From contig JAVEWJ010000002.1 in the NCBI GenBank assembly GCA_034004605.1, positions 62,001 through 126,000 of the forward strand: DNA of 64,000 nucleotides. Reading direction: 5' to 3'. Source of the stretch: JAVEWJ01 sp034004605 (lineage in GTDB: Bacteria; Patescibacteriota; Gracilibacteria; UBA1369; LOWO2-01-FULL-3). Below, one piece after another: positions 7,048 to 15,919 of the stretch. Numbering within the stretch: the stretch's first letter is position 1; every line of letters begins with the position of its first letter. A program made the translations under genes and the position numbers. Under the pieces are notes generated by a model. That model had not been told where the DNA came from. It saw only the letters and a program-made list of their open reading frames with translations, and searched no databases.

Positions 7048-9399
7048 GTGGATTTAACAAAAACAAATTTTATAGGAAGAATACTCGGTCTTGAATATTA
7101 TAAGCTTAAAGGCGTTGTTTCGACCTTTTTGTTTAGATTTCTTTATAGAGCAGTTTTTGTCATTGTATGGACTTTAATTGTGACTCTATTTGTTGAGGAG
7201 TTTGGGATTTTGAAGCTTCCATATTTGTTTGTAATAAATTCTCTATTTACTGTTTTGGCTTCTTTACTTTATTCGGAATTTTTATCTAGATATAATCATC
7301 AGAGGGTTTTGTTTGCGATTATTTTTCTTTCAGCTTTCTCTATTTTATTAACTACGAGCGTTTTTAATATTGATAAGCAGTTGTTTTTGTTTCTTTTGAT
7401 TTTGATTGAATCCGTCTTCTTAATACAGTTAAAAGTTTTTTTAAATGCACAAATTGAAGGTATGTTTTCCCCTAACGAAGGTCAAAAAGTATTTCCCGTT
7501 TCAGAATCCTTTGAAACTTTGGGGTCGATTTTGGGTGGCTTTATCTTGTTTTACTTGTCAAACAGTTTTGCAACCGGTGCTTTTTTGTTTTTTGTGGTTA
7601 TTTTTTTAATTTCCATGGTTCCTGTCTTGCTTTTTTATGAGCCATTTTCCGTGAACTATCACAAGAAAAACTTAAAAAATAAAATTTTGTTTGAAGAATT
7701 TTTAAAAGATGAAATTTTTCAAAATAAAAAGAAAAGTTTTGTAAAAGGTCTTGTCGCAATAGTTCTTTTACAATGGTTTCTATTTAATCTTGTGGAGTTT
7801 CAATATCTTAGTGGTGTCTATCAAAATGTATCCGGCATGATTATCGATAGTGGTAGCGGTTTTGAGCACGCTTTTATTCATGATCTTGGGGCGCTTTTTG
7901 TGCTTTTTAATCTTTCGGCTTTATTTTGCCAGCTTTTACTCGCTTCTAAACTTATTTCAAGTCTCGGTATTATCGGTAGCATGGTTATTCACCCAATTGT
8001 TCTATTATTAAGTTTTGTTTTTTACATTTTCAATAATGGTTTTTATCCGATTTTGTTTGTGAAAAACAATTTTATGCTTAGTTCAGTTGTTTTAAATAAT
8101 GCTTATCATTGTTCTTTTTATGCAATTAAAGAAAATTCTCGTGAATATTTAAGACATTTTTTGGAAGGTGTTGTAAGACCTTTAGGGGCTTTACTAGGCA
8201 CTTTTTTTATTTTTGCTATTCAGTTTTTTTCTCCAGATAATTTTTCGATTGTTTTAAGTATTGGAATTATTATTTTTAGTTTTTATTTTATTCGAGTGAT
8301 TTTTTCCCAACAAAATTCTTACTTTGAAACAGCCTTTCATGAACTTAAATACGGAGAAACAATAGAAATACGCAAAGAAGCTATTGAAATTATTTCTCAA
8401 AAGGGTGGAAAGGGGTATTTAAGTTTACTTATTTCATTTTTAAATAAAAGGGATGAAAAAATCTCTATTAAAATCAAAATATTGGAAGTTTTGGGAAAAT
8501 GTGGGCAGGTTCGTGTTGTGAGGTTTATTTTAAGAACTCTTCATGATGAAAAACTTTCAATTAGAATAGCTTCTGCAAACGCTTTGGGTGAATTTTTCAA
8601 TGATTTCAAGTTTTTTAATCGTAAGTATTTATTTTTTCGACTTGAGATTATAGAGACACTTAAAGATGTTTTTAAATACGAAAAAAATGAATATTTGAGG
8701 GTAAAAATTTTAAATTTACTCACAAAATTAAGCGGACTTTCCACTTTGGAATTTTTGATGGGAATCCTTAGGAGCAATAATTCTTTGCTTAAACGAGAAG
8801 CTCTATTAAATTTGGGAAACTATAAAAATACCGATATCGAGTCCGTTTTAAGTCCGTTTTTTAAATCTGGAAATCCAAATGATCAGATAAGTGCGGCTAT
8901 TGCCTTGGGAAAACAGAAGAAAAAACATAGGGCTGTTCTTTCGAAAATTGAAAACTTTATTCACAGTAAGCAAAAAGAAAAGGTCGTTTCTGGGATTTTT
9001 GCAATTGGTGAGCTTAAAATTAAAAATAAAAAACAATTTCTTTTGTCAAATTTGTATTCGCATGACTTGAGGATTAAAATGGAATCTGCTATAGCACTCT
9101 CTAAAATGGGATATTTTGATTCGATTCCAGTACTTATTGAACTACTTTTATCAAATGATTTGAAAATTTCTAAAAAAGTAAAATTATCTTTACACAATTC
9201 CGATAAAAAAGTTTATTTTGAGCTCAAAAAAAAGCTTTACGAGATTGTTCATCAAAAGATCTCTGATTTTAAAATCTCTTTAAATTTTACGAATTATTCT
9301 CTTATAGATAAAATGAGTTTGAAAAAATTTAAGTTTTATTATTCTTTGGCGGATGATTTTGATGAAGTGGAAATAATTAATAAATTTATTAACAAATAA
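7048..9399 (+). CDS. Membrane transporter-like protein with C-terminal HEAT repeats
   Basis: The GTG start is chosen because no ATG precedes it in the short leader. Residues 1 to about 417 hold roughly a dozen hydrophobic helices arranged like a major-facilitator or Npt/NTT nucleotide-transporter fold, including KVFPVSESFETLGSILGGF. Residues about 430-740 are helical repeats, with phrases such as KIKILEVLGKCGQVRVVRFI, RIASANALGEF and ISAAIALGKQKKKH, which are HEAT-like. Transporter-HEAT fusions are known, but the substrate here cannot be told. The STAS gene starts 3 bases after the stop and a SpoIIE phosphatase gene follows, so the protein may be a sensor or target of partner switching rather than, or as well as, a carrier. 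Confidence 0.7.
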   Translation: MDLTKTNFIGRILGLEYYKLKGVVSTFLFRFLYRAVFVIVWTLIVTLFVEEFGILKLPYLFVINSLFTVLASLLYSEFLSRYNHQRVLFAIIFLSAFSILLTTSVFNIDKQLFLFLLILIESVFLIQLKVFLNAQIEGMFSPNEGQKVFPVSESFETLGSILGGFILFYLSNSFATGAFLFFVVIFLISMVPVLLFYEPFSVNYHKKNLKNKILFEEFLKDEIFQNKKKSFVKGLVAIVLLQWFLFNLVEFQYLSGVYQNVSGMIIDSGSGFEHAFIHDLGALFVLFNLSALFCQLLLASKLISSLGIIGSMVIHPIVLLLSFVFYIFNNGFYPILFVKNNFMLSSVVLNNAYHCSFYAIKENSREYLRHFLEGVVRPLGALLGTFFIFAIQFFSPDNFSIVLSIGIIIFSFYFIRVIFSQQNSYFETAFHELKYGETIEIRKEAIEIISQKGGKGYLSLLISFLNKRDEKISIKIKILEVLGKCGQVRVVRFILRTLHDEKLSIRIASANALGEFFNDFKFFNRKYLFFRLEIIETLKDVFKYEKNEYLRVKILNLLTKLSGLSTLEFLMGILRSNNSLLKREALLNLGNYKNTDIESVLSPFFKSGNPNDQISAAIALGKQKKKHRAVLSKIENFIHSKQKEKVVSGIFAIGELKIKNKKQFLLSNLYSHDLRIKMESAIALSKMGYFDSIPVLIELLLSNDLKISKKVKLSLHNSDKKVYFELKKKLYEIVHQKISDFKISLNFTNYSLIDKMSLKKFKFYYSLADDFDEVEIINKFINK

Positions 9400-9402
9400 A
9401 AT

Positions 9403-9750
9403 ATGTTTAAATCAAATTTTAAATTTAAGTCTAAAACGAAAGAGGGGTACTTAATTTTCGAGTTTACTGGCGATTGGGATAAACTTGCTCTTACGGAAAA
9501 AAAGCTCGAACTTAACCAAATTATTAATGATTTTAATGGTAAAACAATAATTTTCGATTTTACGGATCTAAGTTATATCAATAGTGAAGCCATTGGATAT
9601 TTAATGCAAATAAATGGCTTTTTGCTATCCATTGATAAAATATTTGTACTGGTCGGTGTAAAAAAGAATGTTAAAGATATTCTTGAAGCTATCGGAATAT
9701 TTGAAATTATTCCGGCTTATTCTACGGTAAAGGAAGTATTAAATTCATAA
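9403..9750 (+). CDS. STAS-domain anti-sigma antagonist-like protein
   Basis: The 115-residue protein is a bare STAS domain. The acceptor loop is DFTDLSYINSEAIGY with Ser61 as the probable phosphorylation site. It aligns by eye with the STAS domain at 1067-2086 over the loop and the following VKDILEAIGIFEII helix, but lacks the Pro/Thr tail. It lies between the HEAT transporter (3 bases upstream) and a SpoIIE-type phosphatase (4 bases downstream). The phosphatase is the obvious candidate to dephosphorylate it. The matching kinase is likely the RsbW-like protein encoded 7 kb away. Confidence 0.9.
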   Translation: MFKSNFKFKSKTKEGYLIFEFTGDWDKLALTEKKLELNQIINDFNGKTIIFDFTDLSYINSEAIGYLMQINGFLLSIDKIFVLVGVKKNVKDILEAIGIFEIIPAYSTVKEVLNS

Positions 9751-9754
9751 AAAA

Positions 9755-10891
9755 ATGATTTTTTATAAAAAAACAATTCTTAGAAAACTTATCTTCATTC
9801 TGTTTATTTTAGCTTTAATTTTGGTTGCTTTTTCTATGTATTTGTTTTTTTTCGGTTCAAAAGAAGTTCCTTATTTCGTTTTGCTTATTTGTGCAATCTT
9901 TTACTCAATTTTGTTCGTATTAATTTATTATCGAGATATCGTTTTACCTTTAAGAGCTCTTGTTACAGAAATGCAGGCTCTTTTAACCGGTAGTCAGTTT
10001 AAAGCTATTTATACAGATAGAATTGATGAAATTGGTATTATTGCTTATTTTTTCAATCAAGTAATAAAGAGTCTTTCTAAGGTGTCTTTTGATATTAAAG
10101 ATAGACAAAGAATTCTTGAAGAGCTTAGTGTTGCCTCGCAGATACAAAGAGATATTTTGCCTCTAAAGAACCCTTCGGTTAAAGGACTTTCGATTGTGGC
10201 GAAAAATCGGCCCGCTTCCGAAATCGGGGGTGATAGTTTTAATATTATTACTGTAAAAGATAAGGCTTTTATTTATGTAGGGGATGTTACGGGGCATGGT
10301 ATTGCGTCAGCTTTGATTATGACAATGGTGAGTTCATTAATTTCCGTTTTTGCTGAAACTTATGCAAATGCTTTTGATATTGTTCGATATACAAATAAAT
10401 ACATAAAAAAATATGTAAAAAAAGCCATGTATATGACAATGGTTCTTTTGGCATGGGATATTAATTTAAAGAAACTAACTTTTGTTGGGGCAGGACATGA
10501 ACACATTTTGGTTTACAGAAAGGCTATCGGTAAATGTGAGGCGATTGTGTCGAGTGGTGTTGCTTTGGGTATGGTACCCGATAACTCCGCTTTAATTAAA
10601 GAAAAGGAAATTTATTTGGATGATGGTGATTTCGTAGTATTATATTCGGATGGAATCACAGAGGCTAGAAATATCAATGAAGAACTTTATGGGCTTGAGC
10701 GTTTGGTGCGTGCAGTTGAAAATTATGCTACCGAATTTAGTGCTGAAGGCTTAAATTATAAAATAGCCATGGATGTATCCACTTTTATGAAAGGACATGT
10801 TCAACTTGATGATATGACTTTGATTGTAATTCAAAAAATTTCCGATACAATATCTTTTGATTCCACAGATACTCCCACAAATTGGGTGTAG
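9755..10891 (+). CDS. Membrane-bound SpoIIE/RsbU-type PP2C phosphatase with HAMP domain
   Basis: Two N-terminal membrane helices (residues about 10-65) lead to a HAMP-like segment (PLRALVTEMQALL to about 120) and then a SpoIIE-type PP2C domain. Metal-binding Asp motifs are present: EIGGDSF, GDVTGHG, YSDGITEA and DDMTLIVI. RILEELSVASQIQRDILP is the linker helix typical of RsbU-like enzymes. The short extracellular loop leaves little room for a periplasmic sensor domain, so the signal may be membrane-borne or come from the neighbouring transporter. The enzyme should dephosphorylate STAS proteins and thereby release the target held by the kinase. Confidence 0.92.
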   Translation: MIFYKKTILRKLIFILFILALILVAFSMYLFFFGSKEVPYFVLLICAIFYSILFVLIYYRDIVLPLRALVTEMQALLTGSQFKAIYTDRIDEIGIIAYFFNQVIKSLSKVSFDIKDRQRILEELSVASQIQRDILPLKNPSVKGLSIVAKNRPASEIGGDSFNIITVKDKAFIYVGDVTGHGIASALIMTMVSSLISVFAETYANAFDIVRYTNKYIKKYVKKAMYMTMVLLAWDINLKKLTFVGAGHEHILVYRKAIGKCEAIVSSGVALGMVPDNSALIKEKEIYLDDGDFVVLYSDGITEARNINEELYGLERLVRAVENYATEFSAEGLNYKIAMDVSTFMKGHVQLDDMTLIVIQKISDTISFDSTDTPTNWV

Positions 10892-10907
10892 ATAATATTA
10901 TTATTTT

Positions 10908-11948
10908 ATGCAAACGACGGATTTTGATTTTAGCTTACCGGCAGACCTTATTGCTCAATCCCCTGCTATTCCTAGAGATAGTTCGAAACTTTTGGTTTAT
11001 GATACAAATTCAGACACTATTTTTCATAAACATTTCAGGGATCTTGGCGAATATTTAAATGCGAATGATACTTTGGTCTTGAATAAGAGCAAAGTATTTC
11101 CAGCAAGAATTAATTTTCAATATGGAAATAAAAATTTGGAAGTTTTCATTTTGGAAAGGATTAATAATAATACTTTTAAAGTTTTGGTGAAACCCGGGAA
11201 GGTGTTTAAAAAGGGATTTACGTTTGATATCAATACTGAAATCTCATTTATTGTCGATGATGTTTTGACTGATGGATCCAGGATACTTACCTTTATTTGC
11301 GAAGGCGATTTTTTTTCAAAACTGAATATTATTGGGCAAATACCCTTTCCTCCTTATATTAAAAACGCAGAAAAATACTCTGAAAACTATCAAACTGTTT
11401 TTTGCGATCCCGAACATTGTAGGTCTGTTGCAGCGCCTACTGCAGGCCTTCATTTTACTTCAGAATTAATCGATTCTTTGAAACAACAAGGAGTTTCTTT
11501 TGTTGATGTGGTTTTAAATGTTGGCAGAGGTACTTTTATGCCCGTAAAAACAAAAGATTTGAAAGATCATGTGATGCATTTTGAAGAATTTTATTTATCA
11601 AAACAGAGTGCAGATTTTTTAAACGATAAACTGGCTGTTAATTCTCGAATTATTGCCGTAGGAACCACTTCTGTTCGTGTTTTGGAAAGTTCTTTTGATA
11701 ATGAATTTAGGGAAATACAATCTAAAACTGATTTATTTATTTATCCAGGAACTTATAAATTTAAGGTGGTTGACGGTCTTATTACCAACTTTCATCTTCC
11801 AAAAAGTACATTACTTATGCTCGTTGCTTCTTTTCTTGAAAATAAAGGAGTCAAGGATCCTATTAATAAGTTGCTTGATATTTATAGTGTCGCTATTAAA
11901 AATAATTACAGATTTTATAGTTTTGGCGATTCGATGTTTATTTATTAG
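10908..11948 (+). CDS. queA: S-adenosylmethionine:tRNA ribosyltransferase-isomerase
   Basis: The protein (346 residues) starts with FDFSLPADLIAQSPAIPRDS and carries RSVAAPTAGLHFT, NVGRGTFMPVKT, HFEEFYLS, GTTSVRVLES and TNFHLPKSTLLMLVASF, all QueA signatures. It transfers and isomerises the ribosyl group of SAM onto preQ1 in the tRNA wobble position to form epoxyqueuosine. It follows the phosphatase gene by 16 bases and probably shares its transcript. The 3' end overlaps the convergent ATP-grasp gene by 11 bases. Confidence 0.96.
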   Translation: MQTTDFDFSLPADLIAQSPAIPRDSSKLLVYDTNSDTIFHKHFRDLGEYLNANDTLVLNKSKVFPARINFQYGNKNLEVFILERINNNTFKVLVKPGKVFKKGFTFDINTEISFIVDDVLTDGSRILTFICEGDFFSKLNIIGQIPFPPYIKNAEKYSENYQTVFCDPEHCRSVAAPTAGLHFTSELIDSLKQQGVSFVDVVLNVGRGTFMPVKTKDLKDHVMHFEEFYLSKQSADFLNDKLAVNSRIIAVGTTSVRVLESSFDNEFREIQSKTDLFIYPGTYKFKVVDGLITNFHLPKSTLLMLVASFLENKGVKDPINKLLDIYSVAIKNNYRFYSFGDSMFIY

Positions 11949-14334
11949 TATACCAATTTGGTAAGTATTTTGGACTTAAAATAAAGGGAAGGGTTTTAAT
12001 TTTTTCCAAGTATTCGATATTAACTTTTCCGATATATAAGTCTTTTAAGTCCCCTCCTTTGTTTTCAAATTCTTTTATGGCTTTGTATCCACTAAAATAT
12101 AAGTAGTCTTTAGTGAATATGCCTTTTGCGTTTTCATCTCCTACCCCTCTTTTTACTTTTAAGGCTGTTCCAAACGCATCTTTTTGTGTTATGCCGTATT
12201 CTTTTATAAGTATTTTTATTATTTCGCTAATTGTTTTTTCCGGCATGCTCATGGCGATAATTAACGATGCGATTTTTTTGTTTGACGAAAATGGGATGCG
12301 GAATTTCTTTTCGATATTGTACATTGCGAGTCCTTCTTGAATTTTTAAGTAATCCTTTAGTCCGTATTTGAATATATTGTATGCTTGAGTGGCTCCGTTT
12401 TCATTAGTAAGTAAGTGTGTTTCAATTTCGTGTGTGATTAATTTCTCAAGTTTGTTCCTTGAAAAATACGCTGTTTTTTTGAGTAAAATTATTTTATTTT
12501 TTTTAGTTGAACATGAGGAAATCATATTTCTTTTTCCTAAAATTGACCAATTTTCTAGTGAATAATTACGGAGGGTTTTTTCAAGAATTAATTTTGCTTC
12601 TTCGAAGTTTAATAAGTCAATTTCTTCCGACTTTAAATCGTTTTTATGTTGAATTAAAAGTTTTTTCGCATCGTTTACTTCTTTTTCAGATGGTTGTCCG
12701 TATAGTTTTTTCGATAAATCAGTGAAATTTTCTTTTCCGATGTTTTTTATTAAATCCATTTTTAGAACAATTTCATCTCTTTTATCTCTAAATAATTGGC
12801 CGAGCACACTATCGTCAAATTTTAGGTTTGATAGAAGCTCCATTTCTTCTTCGGGTCTAAACCTGAGTTCTTTATATCTTAATTTGGGTGTATAAGTTTC
12901 ATCTTCCAAAAATTTTCTTTTTTCCAGTGTTATTCTGACCGGTTTTACGTAGTTTATTATTTTGGCTTTTGTGTCAGCAGAATATAGTAAATTATCAATT
13001 TTTTCGTATTCGTTTTCTTTTATATCTTCTTTGATTATTGGCTTTGGTATGAAGTGGTCTTTTTTTGTAACGAGACTTGGATCTATTAAAAAATCGCTTA
13101 AATCTCTTCTTCCAAGAATTATTTCGTATTCTTTGTTTTCTCCGTCAATTAAATCAAAAACTGTGATTATTCTTTTTCCTTTTAAAGAAAATTTTAATTT
13201 TATGGTTTGGTTTTTTTCGTCATAAGAATTTTTTTCGTTTAGCAATCCCTTTGCAATAGCCAATTTTCTTCGAATTTTTGATTTCTTTTTTGAAGTATCG
13301 ATTTGTGCGGCAAACTTTAAGGTTTCATTTTTTTTAATTATTTCTATTGTTTCAACCGGTTTAATAAGGGTTTTTCCGGATATTTGTTTAATTTCTTTTT
13401 CAATAACATTACCAAAGAGATCTTTCGCCACTCTCACTCCTTTTGTGGGGTTTGTAATCTTAATTTTCCTCACTTGTTCGAGTCGTTGCCTAAGAGGCGC
13501 CATATTTGCAATTTGTACACTGAGTCCCGCTCTTGCGTTTATTTCTAACAAAACCGGGCCCATGTGTTTATCTATACAAATATCTACGGCTAAATATCCG
13601 AGATTTGTGATAAGTTGAATTCTTGATGCTATGAGCAATATTTCATCCCAAAAAGGGATTTTTATTCCTCTGATGTTCCCGATTTGGGGTATTTCTTCAA
13701 TGATTTTGTTTTTATAACAAATGTGTGTTGTTTGGCCTTTTGCAATATCAATTCCGACACCAACCGCGCCCAAGTGTAAGTTTGCTTTTCCGTCCGATTC
13801 TTTTGTTGGAAGTCTAAGCATTGCCATTATCGGTACTAAATTGTGTACTACTACTCTAATGTCTGGGAGACCTTTGTAGCTGTATTTTCCGATTCGGTCA
13901 TCGGAAATTATTAATTGTTCGAAAAACGCTTCGTCTTTAGCATTGTTTATTGAATATCTTCCATCCAATATATCCAAAATGTGTTCTTCGATTTGCTGTT
14001 TTGAATGTTCTTTTCCTGATGCGCTTAGATATTTTGAGCCTGATTTCCCAATTATCGGTATTATTCCTTCCCCCCCATAGCCTTTATTTGGTTTTAAAAC
14101 AAAACTGGAAGGAAGTGATTTGAAATTGAAATTTTCCAGGTCTTTTCGGTCTTTGATGATTTGATAAAGTTTAGGAACGGGAACTCCCCTTGTTGATAAA
14201 AATTTTTTACTTTTTATTTTGTTGTCAGCCATTTTTATGGCTTTTTTAGGGTTAAAAGGCTTTAAATATAAAACATTTCTACCGTTTATTCCTAAAACTC
14301 CTTTATTTGAAAATAAACTTTTGAGTAAATTCAT
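11938..14334 (-). CDS. RimK-like ATP-grasp ligase fused to a DUF1704 (QEGLA) metallopeptidase-like domain
   Basis: The N-terminal third is an ATP-grasp fold of the alpha-L-glutamate ligase-like group: FVLKPNKGYGGEGIIPI, AVGVGIDIAKG, GYLAVDICIDKHMGPVLLEINARAGLS (Mg/ATP-binding Glu-Asn). The C-terminal part carries the DUF1704 signature, HEIETHLLTNENG near residue 633 and KIQEGLAMYN near 665, which looks like a zinc-peptidase HExxxH site. ATP-grasp and DUF1704 proteins are known from comparative genomics as neighbours in predicted amidoligase systems; here they form one 798-residue polypeptide. It is coupled (TAATG) to the upstream PKD-7TM gene. A role in making or trimming a peptide or amino-acid conjugate is inferred. 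Confidence 0.8.
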   Translation of the reverse strand: MNLLKSLFSNKGVLGINGRNVLYLKPFNPKKAIKMADNKIKSKKFLSTRGVPVPKLYQIIKDRKDLENFNFKSLPSSFVLKPNKGYGGEGIIPIIGKSGSKYLSASGKEHSKQQIEEHILDILDGRYSINNAKDEAFFEQLIISDDRIGKYSYKGLPDIRVVVHNLVPIMAMLRLPTKESDGKANLHLGAVGVGIDIAKGQTTHICYKNKIIEEIPQIGNIRGIKIPFWDEILLIASRIQLITNLGYLAVDICIDKHMGPVLLEINARAGLSVQIANMAPLRQRLEQVRKIKITNPTKGVRVAKDLFGNVIEKEIKQISGKTLIKPVETIEIIKKNETLKFAAQIDTSKKKSKIRRKLAIAKGLLNEKNSYDEKNQTIKLKFSLKGKRIITVFDLIDGENKEYEIILGRRDLSDFLIDPSLVTKKDHFIPKPIIKEDIKENEYEKIDNLLYSADTKAKIINYVKPVRITLEKRKFLEDETYTPKLRYKELRFRPEEEMELLSNLKFDDSVLGQLFRDKRDEIVLKMDLIKNIGKENFTDLSKKLYGQPSEKEVNDAKKLLIQHKNDLKSEEIDLLNFEEAKLILEKTLRNYSLENWSILGKRNMISSCSTKKNKIILLKKTAYFSRNKLEKLITHEIETHLLTNENGATQAYNIFKYGLKDYLKIQEGLAMYNIEKKFRIPFSSNKKIASLIIAMSMPEKTISEIIKILIKEYGITQKDAFGTALKVKRGVGDENAKGIFTKDYLYFSGYKAIKEFENKGGDLKDLYIGKVNIEYLEKIKTLPFILSPKYLPNWYTNK

Positions 14335-15860
14335 TAATCGAGGGTTTTAAGCAAATTTCGAAATCTGATTCTTTCAAGAAGCCTTAAGCCTGTCCATTTT
14401 CCGATCAGGAAGTTGAAAACCAACAAAATTGGCACAATTTCCGGATGAATTTGTGTGAACTCTTTAATGCCAGTAAATTGGAATGAATACGAAAAAATAG
14501 AAATTTGGCCTCCTAATAATAAATAAATGGACGTACAGATTACCATTAAATTCATCAGTGATTTTATAGTTTTCTTAAGGCCTATTTCGGTTTTTATTAT
14601 TTGTTCTGTTATTGTAGCTAAAAACATTGCCGGCATTATGGCTATTGAGAAAAAGTCGTTGTTGAAAAGTTCCAAAAAATTATTTATTACAAGCAAGAAA
14701 AGCATTTGAAACGATAATAATATAAGAACTATACCTGTTTTTGTAGTGTATAGCATTCCGGTATTTTTGAGTAATTTTTTCGTTGTATAAATTGTGAACG
14801 CAGAAAGAAGTACGATTACTATTCCAGCATATAAGCCAATTACAAGAAAAGCTAAGGTGATTAACGCCGGAAATAATACATTTGGGAATATAATTCCGAT
14901 TATTTGCCTTAAAAAAATTAAAAAAGAAATTATGAGTGGAAAAAGCAAAATTAAAACGATTGCACTTTCCGGGATGCCTTTTTCGATTAATTTATTCACT
15001 CCGTAGGACATTATGTTCCATATTTTTACGCTTCCAGTGTCTTTTTCGATTTCAACAAATTCGATTCCGTTGTCTATAAGGCTTTCCTTAATATCTTCTT
15101 TGTTATCCAATATCGGGTATATTGCACTTTCTTTTGTAACTAAAAGTTTTTTAGGAGAGATTGTTTTGAAATAGTTGGAAAGCCTTTGTTTGTCCATAGC
15201 TTTTATGTCCCCTATTATAATCACGTTTTTTTCTGAAAACTTTTCTTTATGGTTGGGATTTATTTGTAAATGACGGTTAAGTGCGTTGATTCCTGCGCTT
15301 TCTCCAGTCCAAATTATTATATCAGAAGAAGAAGTAATTTTTTCATTTTCAAGAGAAAATTTCTTAAGTAATACTTCTTGTGAGATAAAATCAGTTGCTG
15401 AATTAAAACTTTCTATTAAGTTTACAAATGTGTTTTCGGTTTTCGCATATTCCTCGATAAAAGATAGTTTACCCTGTAGAGATTTTGAGTCTGAAATTAA
15501 TAATATTTGTTTATTATAAACGAAAATTTCTTTTTCAATTGTTTCGGATTGTGATTTGTTCTTTATTTTTAGACTTATTTGGTAAATTCCGGGTGATTCG
15601 TATGTATGCGCAATGTTTATGCCTTCACCTTTTGAACCGTCGCCGAAGTCCCATTCATATTTTGTAATAGCGTTTTCGCTTCCTAGAAAAGAATCTTTAG
15701 CGCTTAGCTCAATGGTTTTTCCTGTTTTCACCTTGTCTTCGCCATTTATCACCGCTTTTATTATTTGGTTTTCTGCTGTATCAAGCGCAATAACTGTCGT
15801 ACTTAGCAAAAATAATGGAATTAAAAACAATTTTAAAATATTTGTGTGTAATTTGGACAT
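14334..15860 (-). CDS. PKD-domain protein with seven-helix membrane domain (7TM-transglutaminase type)
   Basis: A signal peptide is followed by a PKD domain at about residues 30-115 (TKYEWDFGDGSKGEG, AHTYESPGIYQISLKI), a soluble region of about 180 residues with a DSKSLQGK start, and then seven or so hydrophobic helices from about 295 to 490 ending in FLIGKWTGLRLLERIRFR. The membrane part resembles the 7TM domain found fused to inactive transglutaminase domains beside RimK-like ligases. Here the extracytoplasmic part is PKD plus an unassigned domain. The stop overlaps the start of the ATP-grasp/DUF1704 gene by one base, so the pair works together. It may export or anchor the product of the ligase. 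Confidence 0.75.
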   Translation of the reverse strand: MSKLHTNILKLFLIPLFLLSTTVIALDTAENQIIKAVINGEDKVKTGKTIELSAKDSFLGSENAITKYEWDFGDGSKGEGINIAHTYESPGIYQISLKIKNKSQSETIEKEIFVYNKQILLISDSKSLQGKLSFIEEYAKTENTFVNLIESFNSATDFISQEVLLKKFSLENEKITSSSDIIIWTGESAGINALNRHLQINPNHKEKFSEKNVIIIGDIKAMDKQRLSNYFKTISPKKLLVTKESAIYPILDNKEDIKESLIDNGIEFVEIEKDTGSVKIWNIMSYGVNKLIEKGIPESAIVLILLFPLIISFLIFLRQIIGIIFPNVLFPALITLAFLVIGLYAGIVIVLLSAFTIYTTKKLLKNTGMLYTTKTGIVLILLSFQMLFLLVINNFLELFNNDFFSIAIMPAMFLATITEQIIKTEIGLKKTIKSLMNLMVICTSIYLLLGGQISIFSYSFQFTGIKEFTQIHPEIVPILLVFNFLIGKWTGLRLLERIRFRNLLKTLD

Positions 15861-15870
15861 TTTTAGGTTC

Positions 15871-15899
15871 TTGATTGAATTTAAAATTTATAGTATAAT
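15871..15899 (+). promoter_or_regulatory. Promoter of the large surface-protein gene
   Basis: TTGATT (15871-15876), 17 bases, TATAAT (15894-15899), 20 bases ahead of the ATG at 15920. Confidence 0.75.
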
Positions 15900-15919
15900 A
15901 TAGGGAATTAACTTAATTT

